Assembly (NCBI RefSeq): GCF_036370855.1
Contig: NW_026991398.1
Location: 1,488,001 to 1,552,000, forward strand
Source: Dromaius novaehollandiae
Taxonomy: Eukaryota > Chordata > Aves > Casuariiformes > Dromaiidae
Direction of reading: 5' to 3'
DNA length: 64,000 bases
The notes beneath the pieces are model-generated. The model worked only from the letters and a program-made list of their open reading frames with translations, was not told the DNA's origin and did no database searches. Below, piece after piece: positions 47,001-58,481 of the stretch. How positions within the stretch are numbered: the first letter of the stretch is position 1; each line of letters starts with the position of its first letter. The position numbers and the translations under genes are program-made.

Positions 47001-47821
47001 TGAAAGGTAACCACACAGCGCTCCTCTGCATCTGCAGACTGAAGTAGCAAACTAACAATAATTTTCTCAAACCAATCTTAATTTTTTGAAAGTCCTCAGT
47101 CACTCATAAAGCTATCAGCCCTGGAGTCCTCAACAATTCCACCTGGACTATTACATTTTGCCTACCTAAACTCTTCCCTGCTGTTGTAATATTTCAGTTC
47201 TGTGTCTAAATAGTTGCCATATTCTGCCTGGAGTCAGCTGCATTTTAAGACAGGTGAAGCAGAGGCAGCAGACCTGGTTAAGTACATACAGGTGCAGTAG
47301 ATATACTTTGAAATAGTCAATGGCATTCCCAAGACAAAAGAAAATCAATCCCTGCTGAAGTGACCTTTTTAGCTATCCATATTGCACTTGCTTGGGTAAC
47401 CCACTCTCGGGAATGGATACCAGCATCAATCCAGATTGCAGAACGGTTGGTTCCTCCAGTGCTGAACTGTAAAATAAAACAGAAACTGTAAAATAGAAAC
47501 TTGTAAAACTCTTACTGACACTTCTTACTCAAACATCCCATATAGACTGGGATGCTTGGGACTGAATTGTACCATATCTATAATATAATACAATCTATAA
47601 TAATTGTATAGCAGTATATGTGTGTATATATATATTCATACATATATATATGTATGTGTACACACATATATATTTACACACAGACATACACTCTTTAATA
47701 TGTTATATACACAGGAACCATACCTTGAGCACATACAAAGGCTGCTTTTCATCGGATTCCCCAATCTTTAGCTTACTGACAATGCTGCTATGCTCATATG
47801 CAAGATTATCCAGTTCTTCAT
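43872..47821 (-). CDS. CPA2: Carboxypeptidase A2-like gene, 5' part missing
   Basis: Seven exons on minus (47724-47821 cut, 47365-47466, 46568-46678, 46121-46211, 45573-45772, 44483-44567, 43872-44059) give about 290 residues in one uninterrupted frame, and all six introns are GT-AG. The product is an M14 zinc metallo-carboxypeptidase that removes C-terminal hydrophobic residues in digestion. Zinc ligands are in HSREW and LHSYSQ; substrate Asn/Arg are in DPNRNW, the tyrosine in IYQASGG and the catalytic Glu in LELRDTG. Ile follows GGS where B-type enzymes have Asp, so it is A-type. [18 protein letters not shown] and [14 protein letters not shown] point to CPA2, though CPA1 is close. The signal peptide, activation peptide and first roughly 20 mature residues are absent: the first exon present is cut exactly at the retroviral LTR. 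No mutation is seen in what remains, so the damage is recent or an assembly join. Confidence 0.88.
44483..44567 (-). CDS. CPA2: CPA2-like exon
   Basis: 85 bp, [10 protein letters not shown] to SICSTI, ending in the first base of the active-site Tyr codon. The 85-bp size fits the family's penultimate coding exon. Confidence 0.9.
44930..45280 (+). mobile_element. CR1 3' part in a CPA2 intron
   Basis: Plus-strand CR1 end: a TTGGAGGTGTACGGCAAAAG-type segment near 44990, then the tail with TCCTATGATGGTATGATTC at about 45257-45275, close to the CR1 terminal octamer repeat. It lies antisense within the intron between the 200-bp and 85-bp exons. Confidence 0.7.
45573..45772 (-). CDS. CPA2: CPA2-like exon with third zinc ligand
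   Basis: 200 bp, from the split Gly through [13 protein letters not shown] to [13 protein letters not shown] gives the third zinc ligand; SSNPCSDSY holds a conserved Cys. Confidence 0.9.
46121..46211 (-). CDS. CPA2: CPA2-like exon with substrate-binding Arg
   Basis: 91 bp, [10 protein letters not shown] to DAGFG. It contains the Arg near the substrate carbonyl and the DPNRNW motif that binds the terminal carboxylate. Confidence 0.9.
46568..46678 (-). CDS. CPA2: CPA2-like exon
   Basis: 111 bp, 37 codons, including [18 protein letters not shown], a well-conserved M14 core segment. Acceptor TTAG, donor GTGAGT. Confidence 0.9.
47365..47466 (-). CDS. CPA2: CPA2-like exon with zinc ligands
   Basis: 102 bp, 34 codons, FSTGG to IAKK. 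It contains DAGIHSREW, holding the first two zinc ligands (His and Glu). Confidence 0.9.
47585..47700. repeat. TA/CA-type microsatellite in a CPA2 intron
   Basis: Alternating TATATA, TGTGTA and ACACAC runs. Likely variable in length. No other role is evident. Confidence 0.7.
47724..47821 (-). CDS. CPA2: CPA2-like exon, truncated by LTR
   Basis: 98 bp give [20 protein letters not shown] and on to VLK, matching the start of the mature enzyme. The donor is GTATGG. The 5' side is replaced by the LTR at 47822. Confidence 0.85.
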
Positions 47822-48775
47822 TGTCCCGATCCAATATCGGGAGGGTTTCGTTACGATCCCAAGGACGAGATTAAGACGCTAAAACCGGTCAAATATCGTA
47901 CAACCTTTTACCTTTATTTTCCACGAAGTGGGGAGAAAAGGCGTGTGGGGGGGGGGGGAGGCGAAGGGGAGGCGAAGGGAAAAGAGGGAACAAGGGTAAG
48001 GGGAAAAGATAGAGAAAAGTTGGAAAAGGAGAGAGGAAGCTAGCTACCACCACTCCGAGGCCGATGATGTTCCGCTGACTCCGCTCAAATCACAGCTCCA
48101 GCTGGGGGGCCTCCGACGAGGGACGAGGAGCGAGGGCCGAGAGAGGGAGTGAGAAGGAGATGGGGGGGGGGGGCCGAACAAAGAAATCCCTCGGCAATTA
48201 TAGCTTTTTCAAATTAAGTTTTCCCACCCCTCACGTGGTAGTTCAGACCAATAGTAATATTTGGGTCTGGGGTCTCCTGCTCCTTATTGGGTCTCATCAC
48301 TGTCCCTAGGTAGGCCGTTTACTGTTGCCGTTTCTGCTGACAGGTGTGTCTCCATTCTTAGGTCCAGCCATTAGCTCTCAAGGTCCTGACAAAGAAGGTG
48401 ATAACTTCAGCAATTAGCACTGTTTCAGCAGTGCACAGGAATGCAAATTGCTGGTAACGCCCTTATCATTCCCGCCTGCAGCAGCTCTGGGCCCTTTCTC
48501 ACTGTACTAGGGAGTGCGGCCTAAGGCTTCAGCAAATTTAGCCACTCATGCCAAGCAGGTTTTATAGAAGTTGTGCTAAAAACGGACAATAATTTACAGT
48601 CCAGATCCCAAAGTCTCTGCCCGATTGCGGTCTCGTTCAGTGCAGGCTCGGTGTGTCCCGGGTGGTCGCAGGGAGACCTTTTCAGGGGTCGCAGCAGCTC
48701 AGTCGTTGTGGCCTGCCTGCACCCCATGCACCAAGAAATGTTTAAGGCAAAAAATTCATTCATCAGTCCGCCACA
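47822..48775 (-). repeat. 3' LTR of the retrovirus
   Basis: 954 bp. Shares its ends and most of its length with 53776-54875. An AATAAA reads on minus at 47913-47918. It abuts the CPA2-like exon in the same transcriptional orientation. Confidence 0.88.
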
Positions 48776-49092
48776 CCACCCCGTGACTTAAACATTGATT
48801 GGTATGTCTCCTTCCTGAAGTCTTCATAGCCTTTGTTCACAGTGGTGATATGAGATAGAGATCAGAAGGAAGTATAGAAAGTGTAGAACACGTCGCGGGA
48901 AGAGTAAAAGGAAGGATATAGGTTCGGGTAAAAGGTGCTTAACAGTGATTAAACAGAGGTGTTGCCCAATGCAAGTTCATGCTTTAACAATTTTGGCAAC
49001 ATTTAACTTCACAGAATAGACATCAAAATTGAGTTAACGAAGGTAAGTGATTGTTACAACAGGTATAACAGCTGACAAATGTGGTATGGATG

Positions 49093-52000
49093 TCAATATG
49101 CAATTTCCTCCTTCAGGGTGTGGTAGGAACAAATTGCATATTTGACACAACATGTTGGATTAATTGAACAAAGCAAGGAATTATACAAGGTAAAAAACAT
49201 TAAAGCGGCAATTGCACCTAACAAATACAATATGAACTGTTTCACCCATGGTGCCTCTGGTAACCAGGACCACAAATTGCCACTCCAGCCGTTCCAGGTT
49301 TGGACGGGGACGTGGGCTATTTTTCTAATATCTTTGGTTAACTGGAGAACTACCTTGCCTACATCATCTATTTCTAAACAACAGTTGGAAATATTTAATT
49401 TCCCACACACCCCTCCCTCTTCAGCTAACAGATAGTCTAAAACCATGCGGTGCTGAAGGATTGCTGTGCGCATCTGTTGGGACTGGAGAGTTAAAAGATC
49501 TATTGCATCAGCGGTTTTGTTGGTAATAATTTCTAGAGCCACTTTTAGGTTGTAAATTGGTTCTCTCACCCCCGATATTAGTTCATTAGGATTCCAGGTT
49601 GCAGGCCCATAATGTTGAATTATTTGTTCAGGAGGCCACTCATTTCCCCATTTTTGCATCCCACCCAAATCTACCTTAATGGATCGCGTCTTACGGGCAA
49701 CCCTTCTGTCCCCGAGGTTATCATATACCTTTATGCCTAACCGAGGTCCGCCTGTTTCTGGTAAAAGGAAAAACAATGGTCTGATAATCCCTATGTAACA
49801 AATTCCCGACCACCCCGCGGGTAAAAATTTATATGCTGTGTGTCCACAGATCCAATAATGCCCCTTCTTAGCTCCGATGCCCTGAGCAAATGGCCCGTTT
49901 ATCCCTGGTGGGAATTGAAAGTAAGTTGTGTCTCTGTCACCCAGAGGGCTGAAAAATGTGGTTGCCCCATCACCTATTCGGCCGGTACAATACCAAGCCC
50001 CAGAAGTGTCTTTCCATTCGCAGGTTCGCTTGTAAGGGGGATAATTGGGTCGTTGGTGAGTTACAGTTTCATTTTTGTTTGACCAGTATCCCTCAAGTCC
50101 CCAATTGTGCCCCGTTTCATTGAGCCACATCCATAGCTGGAGATTCCTGTCTTTATCGAGTAGCTTACAAGTGAGTGTCCATTGACTTTCCCCCACTTCA
50201 ATCCCTCCCTCCTGGGTACAATTTAAACAATATTGTCCCATGGCTGGGAACTGAATTGGCCAGGTCCCACCGTCGTTCCACGTGTCATCCGCGGTTTCGC
50301 TGTAATTGCTTACGATCTGGTCTGGGGTGAGGGATGTGGACATCCACGGCCAGCTTGATAACCCTATTGGTCCTCTGCAAACCCAGCAGTGGCTTAAATT
50401 GAAAGTTTGGCTTACTGCTTTTGCCAGCAACACGAACTCGTTGTTCTCGAAGGGATTAAATGGGTGGGGGGAAGGTAGGGGGAGTGGTCGTTCGTCACTC
50501 TCGTGGATGCATCCTTGAATCAGGATGGTCCAGGGCAGTAGGTGCATCTTGGTCAGACCGCCGCCCTTGAAAACAGGAATAAGAACAAACTCGCTCCTCG
50601 GGTCAGAAGGAGGGAATAATCCATTTTGTGTGAATCTTGTGGGTTTTCCCACTAGCATCTTTTGCTCTCCAAGTACATTTATTATTCTATTAACCTCCCA
50701 GCCGTTTTGCTCCCGAAAAGGAAGCCATTCCGGGCAGCCTTTGAACACCATATATGAGTCCATGTAGATGTGTACAGGGGAAGTAGCCTGGCCTTTGCAT
50801 TGGAATACGCTCCACACTGCAGCCAGCTCTCCCACCTGTATGGGGACAGTTTCGAGCTCTTGTGCTAGCGCATGATGGGCTAGTGTAGGGGAGTGCTTGT
50901 ACCCCTGAGGTAGTCGAGTGAATGTGTATTGCTGTCCCTCCCACGTGAAGGCAAAACGCTCTTGGTCTTCAGGCTGCAAAGAGACCGTAAAAAACATGTC
51001 TTTGACATCGATTGTTGCCATCACAGGGTGGGACTGCTCCTGGATAGTCGCTATTAATTCAGCAATGTTTGGCATAGCTGCCATCAATGGGTCTGTATTG
51101 TTATTTAATTGCCAATCGTCTACGGTTAGTCTCCACTTACACTTTGGTTTTCGAACTGGCCATACAGGGGAATTGAAGGGGGACTGTGCCGGGATCACAA
51201 CTCCCTGTTTTTTCAGGCCCTCCAATACTGGGGCAATACCCTCTCTGGCTCCCAAAGGTAACGGATAGGGTTTTACATTAGTCAGCCGGGAAGGGGGGAG
51301 GGGAGGCGCTGCTTGCAGCAAGCGTACTGCCACACTGGAATCTCCGGTTAGTCTTCTGACCTGAGGAACACCGAAAGACCACAAATTTCCCTGGATGTCC
51401 CGCCACTGTTTCCCCTTCAGGACGTCTATGCCTAAGAGGTTCATTTGAAAAGGCCCCACAGCCACCATGGTGTCCACAGGACTCTCTTCCCCTGGTAACC
51501 ACAATGTTACCAGGGTCATGGGCACAGTCTGGGTCTTCCCCAGAGCACTTAAAACTATTAGGTGTTTGGAGGGGACCGAGATGCCACACCGTTCCGCCTC
51601 ACTCCGTGTTAGTGCTGTAATTTGGGCCCCCGTATCGATTAAAAAGGTTACAGGCCTTTTCTTCGGCCCCACCCCTACGGTGATGAACAAGTCTCCTTTG
51701 TTATTGCAGGTGAGCTGTCTTATAAACATCCACCCTCCGCCTCCCCCCTCACCCTGAGGGGGCCGAGGAGCCAGTTTTCCCACCGCCCTTTCATCCTCCT
51801 CAAACTCCCCCCCCACGTTTAACGCCGGTGCGGGGGGTGGTTTCGGTCTGGGCGGGGGTCCCTGTCCGGACCACCTCCGTACCAGGAGCTCTAGTTTTTT
51901 GGTCGGGAGCCCGTCCATCAAGTCTCGGGGCACGCCTTTTTGCAGCCCCAATTGCCATAGTCCCTGCCGGGTCAGGGATCTTTCTCTTCTGGCTAAGTCT

Positions 52001-53277
52001 GGGCTCCTCCCAGAAAATGCCAGAGACTTGCTTGCTGGCTCTGCCGCCTGCACGGCCCTAGTTTCCACCCTTTGGTAAGTCCGGCCGACTGGCCCGTATT
52101 TCCTCCCATAATTGATCAATTCCTGGGCTACCTCCCCCCAGGTCCACACTTTTTTCCCCAGCCACCGATGCTCGGGGGTTACCATCCCCTCCAGGGCCGC
52201 CGCGATCCTCTCCTCGCGGGGCACATCTTGGATTCTCCCCTGCAATTGGATCCCAATAGGTTTCAGGGAATCAGGAAGTCCCCGTATTAGGGGCGTCATC
52301 CGCTCGGGATCTACCGGCAATAACATCGGAGAGCTCAGGTTCGGCTTGAGTTCCCGATCGTACATCATTTGCAGACAAGCTGCTTTTTGTACACTTTCCA
52401 GCAATTCATCAACGGAACCTGTTATAGCTAGGGGATCCCCCCTTTCCAAAGGGTTCAGCCCCCCCGCCCAATATGCGGCCCTCTGAGTCAGGGACCACGG
52501 GGCTCCGCGATCGCCCATTGTCAGGAACACGCCCGGGCCCCAATATCCCTCTGCCTCCTTTTCAGATAGCAGGATTCCGTCCCCCCCCGACAGGGATACC
52601 CTCCACACATATTCGGTTTCGGATTCCCTAGCCGTTCTGGCAAAATCCTTTCGCAGCTTGGCCAATTCGGTAGCTGTGAAAGGGATTTCTTTGGTAACAA
52701 CCTGGGGGCGGTTGTCGCTGTCATCCTCGTATACATATTCCGTTTTGACTAGTGGGCACATATGGGGGGGGCCGTCTACGGCCTCCTTTAATCTTTTTAG
52801 GTCCCTTTGGGGGTAAATTTGGCGTACCCCTTTTCCCTCGAGCAGCACCTCAGTTTTGGTGAGGGTGTCTGCCTCCCTCAGGAGCTGGTTTCTTAGCTCC
52901 TCTTTCAGTATCAGACCTTGGTGCTTCTCTTCCTCCAGTGCCCACTTGGTTTCCCGTAATTGTTCTTGCAGCGGCGTTAGCGCCGCTTGCAGCGCGGCAA
53001 CCACGGCCTCTGCCTGACAAGGTGCCCGCTGCCTGTCCTCCACCGCAGCTGCTAGGCACGCTGCTAGCACAGCGCAAACAATAGCTTTCCCTTTTCCTCT
53101 CTTAACTTTAGCTTCTTTTTGCAAGACCGCTATTCGGTCCACTACACTTTGCAATTGGAACCAATGGTCCCGTGCCCAGTCTCGTCCTGAGGGCGAGGGG
53201 CGAGAACAGTGTATTTCCAAAAGGTCATATAGTTTCTCGATTTCTCCACAAAAGTCGCCTGCCTTCTGGGCGGCCAT
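49093..53277 (-). pseudogene. Retroviral gag-pro-pol-env remnant frame
   Basis: One long frame of 1394 codons covers, in order, a gag-like N-terminal and capsid-like part, a protease-like part, an RT and RNase H-like part, and envelope surface and transmembrane-like parts. That all classes occur in one shortened frame marks it as a defective fossil copy rather than a full set of viral genes. Class I (gamma-like) by RT and envelope type. Confidence 0.8.
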
Positions 53278-53279
53278 AT

Positions 53280-53580
53280 CCTACAAAGGGGATTTCGTCC
53301 CGGGAGGGCCAAACCTTAAATGAGTCCAAGTTTCCCCTATACGCTCCCGGGAGGCCAAACCGTAAGCTACTACAAAAAAAAATGTCCTACAAAGGGGATT
53401 TCATCCTGAGGGGGTCACACCTTAAAGTTCAAGTTTCCCCTATACACCCTCAGGAGCCAAACCATAAACTAGTTCAAAAAATGTCCTACAAAGGGGATTT
53501 CATCCTGAGGGGGTCACACCTTAAAATCCAAGTTTCCCCTATACACCCTCAGGAGCCGAACCACCAACTAATATACTAAA
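53280..53580 (-). repeat. Three tandem 99-106 bp repeats in the viral leader
   Basis: Units start near 53280, 53386 and 53485 on the plus numbering, each beginning CCTACAAAGGGGATTTC and containing CAAGTTTCCCCTATAC. The second and third are nearly alike; the first is more diverged. They lie between the 5' LTR and the gag-like frame. Confidence 0.85.
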
Positions 53581-53775
53581 GATCTCAGCATTCACTCCTT
53601 CCTTACGCTTCGTTCGTCTCCGGCCGCTTCCCTCGCGGGAGAGCGGAACCGCGGATCGGAACTCCGCACTCGCTTCGTACTTGTTCGTACGTCTCGTTCA
53701 CACACACTCGCTCAGCACACCACAAGGTTGTACGACACTCTCGTCTCAAGGGATCCTGTCCGTGACGCCAATTAG

Positions 53776-54875
53776 ATGTCCCGATCCAATATCGGGAGGG
53801 TTTCGTTATGATCCCAAGGACGAGATTAAGACGCTAAAACCGGTCAAATATCGTACAACCTTTTAACTTTATGTTCCACAGAGTGGGGAATAAAGGTGGG
53901 GAAAGGCAAAGGGGAGGAGAGAGAGAGAGAAAGAGAGAGAGAGAAAAGGGGGAGAGAGAAAGAGATATCACCACCCGTGGATCCAGCGGCATCCCGTTGG
54001 TCCTCTTCACCCTGGGTGTAAATTTTAGCGATGCGCGTGCAGTAATTACAACTCGAGCAGGGTCCGACCCTAGGTTCCCGCTGAAAAGTTTGGAATGACA
54101 CGCGTGCAGTAGTTACAGCTCAAGTTGGGTGCCTCCGAAGAGGGACCCTGAACAAAGAAATCCCTGGGCAATTATAGCTTTTTTCAAATTAAGTTTCCCT
54201 CCCCTCATGCGGCAGTTCAGACCAATAGTAATCTTTGGGTCTGGGGTCTCCTGCTCCCTTATTGGGTCTCATCATTGTTATCTTTACTCTGCCCTTCTTT
54301 CTCAGGGCCTTGACAAACAGGTGTTGTTCCAGCAATTAACACTTACAGTGTTATCTTCCAAGGTCCTGATGAAGAGGATACAATCCAGACCCCCCCTAAT
54401 TAACACTGTTTCAGCAGTGAGGGGAGGCTTTGTTTCTCAGGGTCCTGGCGCCCAAGCAGGCCTTATTTCAAAGCCTTGACATCCTCCCTCCCGGAGTGTG
54501 ACGCATAGGAATGCAAACTGCTGGTAACTCCCTTATCTTTCCAGTCTGCACCAGCTCTGGGGCCCTTTCTCACTGAACTAGGGAGTGCGGCCTAAGGCTT
54601 CAGCAAATTTAGCTACTCATGCTAAGCAACTTTTATAAAAGTTGTGCTAAGCGGCAGTAATTTGCAGTCCAGGTCCCAAAGTCTCTGCCCGATCGTGGTC
54701 TGGTTCAGCGCAGGCTCGGTGTGTCCCGAATGGTCGCAGGGAGACCATTTCAGGGGTCGCAGCAGCTCAGTCCTGTTTCCGCTGGGAACAGATGGCTTGT
54801 TCGGGGTTATGGTTTGCTTGCATCTTATGTACCAAGAAATGTTCAAGGCAAAAGTTCACTCATCTGTCCGCCACA
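53776..54875 (-). repeat. 5' LTR of the retrovirus
   Basis: 1100 bp. Includes a GA-rich microsatellite at about 53915-53965. Its outer edge abuts unit D sequence equivalent to 23511 in unit B. Confidence 0.88.
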
Positions 54876-56100
54876 CCCTGATTGCAGGCAGGCAAAGGCA
54901 ATGTGCAGGTGGCTGTGATGCCAAGTCAACCTGGATGTGTGTTATCAAGCAGAGCAGCCAGGCACTGACAGCCAGCCCCTGGGCAGGGTGATCCTTTCCA
55001 TCCTGCATTGCTCAGGGCTCTTCCTGGGGACAGTGTGCGGGTGGGGGTGTGCAATGCCGAGTGCAGGACCATGATACGGCACCTCCTGGGCTCCCAGGGA
55101 ATAAGGAGGCAGCAAGGCCACAGTGCTTTAAGGAATGGTGTCTTCTCATGAGCCTTGGTGGCAGAGACACCAGCCATAGCCAAGAGGACAAAGACCTCGC
55201 TGTGTTGGGAGGTGTCAGCCTTGGTAGTGCCCTCAGCCATCTCCACCACAGGCCATCCTATGCTTTCCCACACCTGTGCCTGTTTCCTTGCAGACTGTAG
55301 ACACCCAACCTGCTTCCCAACCTTGCTCTCACCCTGGGATCTCCCGACCTCTCCTGTTGTCTTCCTGTCCTCACTTGCTTTTCCTTGACACACAAAGCCA
55401 GGGGCTGACCACAGACTCCCTCTGGGTGACCGGTAGCACCACAGCACTACCCTACGAGTGACATTTTCTTTTCCTAATGTCACAGCTAAACCCCACAAGC
55501 TGCTGTTTGGGGCTTTTTCTCTTTCTCATGCTGTTTCCCACTACCAAGAAAAGCTCCAGCATTTCTGAAACCACCCTTCCAGCAGTCACAGGCTCCTTCT
55601 CTACTGCCCTTCGCCTCCACTTCAGCAGGCTGAAGAAGCTGAGGTCCCTCAACCTCTCCTCACGGATGGGATTATTCCCACCTAGGCAAAGGACCTGACA
55701 CTTCTCTTGTAAATCTTCATGTGGTATCTGTTGTCCGAATCACCTGAGTTTCTCAAGAGTCTTCTGGACTAAAGTTCATCTGTGTCAAAATGAAAAAACA
55801 AAGCAAAAAAACCCAAACTAAACCAAAACAGTGCCAATGAGTTAAGGGTAAGCAGGGGTGGGGTGGGCTGTATGGGAACAATCAGAATGGTAAAAGATAC
55901 AAATTAAGAAGGGGAGAAAACAGGAAAAAAAAGGAAATTAAAAGTGAAGCAAATGATGGTTCACAGCTGCTTGGGGGTTCCTGCCAAGATGCCCTGCATC
56001 TGAATAATTCTGCCTGGGGGAGGACAAGAAAGCTGGCCTACTTCCACTGTCACAGGGAACCTGCGTGCTTTGCCTGACATCAATAAGAGAAGATCAAGAG
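54876..56100 (+). repeat. Unit D, outer part
   Basis: Colinear with 23511-24985 of unit B, starting right at the LTR edge. No gene; an A-rich stretch is at 55790-55960. Confidence 0.65.
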
Positions 56101-58440
56101 TGGGAAGAATCATGAACTCCTTCAGGGTGGAAGGGACCTCAGGAGGCCTCTGGCCCAATCTCCCTGTTCACAGCAGGGTCAGCTCTGGGGTCAGACTAGG
56201 TTGCTCCGGCAGCCATCCAGTCTGGTATTGGAAACCTCCAAGGCAGGAGACTGCACAGCCTCTCTGGGCAACCACTTCCAATGCTTGACCATCCGCATAG
56301 TGGAAAAGCTTTTCCTTATCTTCTGCATGAATGTCTCTTCTTTCAGCTAATGCCCATTGTCTCTTGTCCTCCCACCGTGCACCCTGGTGAAGAGCCTGTC
56401 TCCATCTTCTGGATGACCTCCTCGTAGCCGTTGGAAGGCTGCTATGAGGTCCCTCCAAAGCCATCTCTTCTGCAAGTTGAACAAGCCCCATTTCCTCACA
56501 GAGCAAGTGCTCCAGCTCCCTGACTACTGTGAGGACCCTCAGCTGAATTTGCTCCCAATTATCAGCCTCTCTCTTGGTCTGGGAAGCCGACACTAGATGC
56601 AGTATTCTCTACGTGGTCTAATGAATACTGACGAGAAGGCGATCATCATTCCCCTCGACCTCCTGGCTGTGCTCCTGCTCAGACAGTCCACGATGCTTCT
56701 GGCCCTCTTTGCTGCCAGGCAACACTGCTGGCTCATGTTTTGCCTCTGTCCCCAGCACCCTCAGGTCCTTTTCCACAGAGCTACTCCCCAGGCACTCAGG
56801 CTCCAGCCTGTAACACTGTGGGGTGTTGGTTTCTCCCAGGTGCAAGACCTGGCATTTGTCCTTGTTGAATTTTCTGAGGTCCTGGACAGCCCATTCCTCC
56901 TGCCTGTCTAGGTGCCTCTGAGTGGCAGCCCTCAAGCATATGACTAGGCCCTCCCACCTCCAGTCTGGGGTCATCTACAAGCATGATGACTGTTGCTTCC
57001 TGCGTGTAACTAATACAGATGATAAACAGGACAAGTTTCTGGAAAGATCAGTGGTGCTCCACTTCTCCCTGGCCTTCAGGAAGAGTGCTACCCATTCACC
57101 ACTGCCCCCTGACCATCCAAGCAGCTTTTCAGCCATCAGGTCGTCTACTCTTCTTGACTGTAACATTCTAACGTGCATGCAAGAATATTGTGGGAGACAG
57201 TGCCAAACACCTTGCTGAAATCTGGGTAAAAGACATTCTTCATCCACAAATGCAGTTATTTATTCATAGCAGGCAATCACATTGGTGAGGCACAATCTAC
57301 CCTGGGTAAATCCATGCTAAGTGTTCCCTGGCAACTTCTTCTCCTTCATGTGCCCAGAAATGTGATCTGGGAGGATTCCTTCCATGACTCGCTCCTCACC
57401 AAAGTGAGGCTGAACTGCCTGCACCTCCCCAGGTTGCCCTTGTGGCCTTTTTGGAAGATGGATGCAACATTTGCCTTTCCCCAGTCATTGGGACTTTGCC
57501 CCATCTCCACAACCTTGCAAAGATGGTAGAGAGTGGCCTTGCAGTGACAGCAGCCAGCTCTTACAGCATCCTCACATGCAGCCCATCCAACCCCACTGAC
57601 TGGTGTAGTTTGAATTCTCACAAGGAATCCCTCAATAACCTCATCCACTGTTGGCTGCTTTTCTCCTCTGGAGCCCTGACTCAAGGCACAACAGCCCGGG
57701 AGACCTTGCTTGTGGAAATGGAAGCTAACCATGGGTTGAGTTCCTCAGACCTCTCTGCATCTGCTGCTAGAGGATTCCCTGTCCCATTTAGCAGTGAGGC
57801 CACATTTTCCTTTTTATTCTTTGATTCTTACTGGAGCAGTAGCAGCTCATCTTCATGCCCTTGCCATCCCCTGTAAGTGTCAATCGTAGGGGAGCTTTTT
57901 CCTCCCTAACACCAAGCCTATGATGCTGGACAATATTTCTAAATTCCTCCTTGGCCTCTCCCTTCTTCCCCCTGCTGCATGCTGCCCTATTACCCTGGAG
58001 CTAAGGTGTGAGGTCCTTGTTTAGCCAAGTTCATCCCCTGAGGTGACTGCTAGCTTTAGTGATTATCAGGATGGCCCATCCTTGTGCTTGGCAGGTCTGT
58101 CCTTAAAGACCTGCTGGTTTTTGGAGCTCCTGGGCCCTTCAGAGCTGTCTCCCCTGGGATCCCCCACCAGTCCCCTGAAGAGGCCAGGAAGTCTGCTCCT
58201 CTGAAGTCCAGGGTCTGTACTCTGCCACTGTCCTTCCTCACTCCCTCCAGGATTTTGACTGCACATTTTAATGGTCACTGTAGGCAAGGCTGGCACTATC
58301 CTATCCCTGATCAGTTTCTCCTTATTTCCAGCTTCCAGATGCAGGAAAGCATCACCCTTATCTGGCTTGTCCATCTCCATCTGCTCCTGTCTGTGCCCCA
58401 GGCTGCATGCACTTGTGTATACTTGGGCTGCAGACCTCAG
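56100..58440 (-). mobile_element. CR1 LINE, unit D, longest copy
   Basis: On minus, the CR1 3' end lies near 56105-56330. ORF2 RT sequence is at 57346-57732 (VVEMGQSPNDWGKANVASIF, then GNLGRCRQFSLT). The linker is at 58060-58240 (RVQTLDFRGAD), with endonuclease remnants up to about 58440. At about 2.3 kb it is the fullest of the four sister copies, but its frame is broken repeatedly and much of the endonuclease is lost. Confidence 0.8.
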
Positions 58441-58481
58441 CTGTGGCACAGAGAACAGACCGGTCATGGTGAAACATGTTA

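Larger units (their letters stand above)
47822..54875 (-). mobile_element. Endogenous retrovirus, class I (gamma-like), two LTRs
   Basis: A provirus on minus with its 5' LTR at 53776-54875 and 3' LTR at 47822-48775, both bounded by TG and CA. The internal region is 5.0 kb, shorter than a complete retrovirus of this class. It carries gag-, protease-, reverse transcriptase/RNase H- and envelope-like parts. Family signs are the protease motif LIDTGAQ, the RT motif LPQGYKHSPT and a gamma-type transmembrane envelope region with an EEGGVCG-type segment. A TGG primer-site-like start follows the 5' LTR by 6 bp. The element is broken (internally shortened, at least one large break). The outer flanks show no matching target duplication. 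The LTRs differ in length (954 and 1100 bp) and in their purine-rich middle, so it is either not very young or a recombinant. Confidence 0.9.

Noticed and set aside
47600-47700. TATA-rich tract as a CPA2 promoter
   Set aside because: It lies inside an intron downstream of a coding exon and is a simple microsatellite.
53280-53580. Possible CRISPR-like repeats
   Set aside because: Only three contiguous long units in a vertebrate retroviral leader, with no spacer pattern.
47816-54881. Target-site duplication around the retrovirus
   Set aside because: The bases next to the two LTR edges do not match, and the flanks come from different loci.
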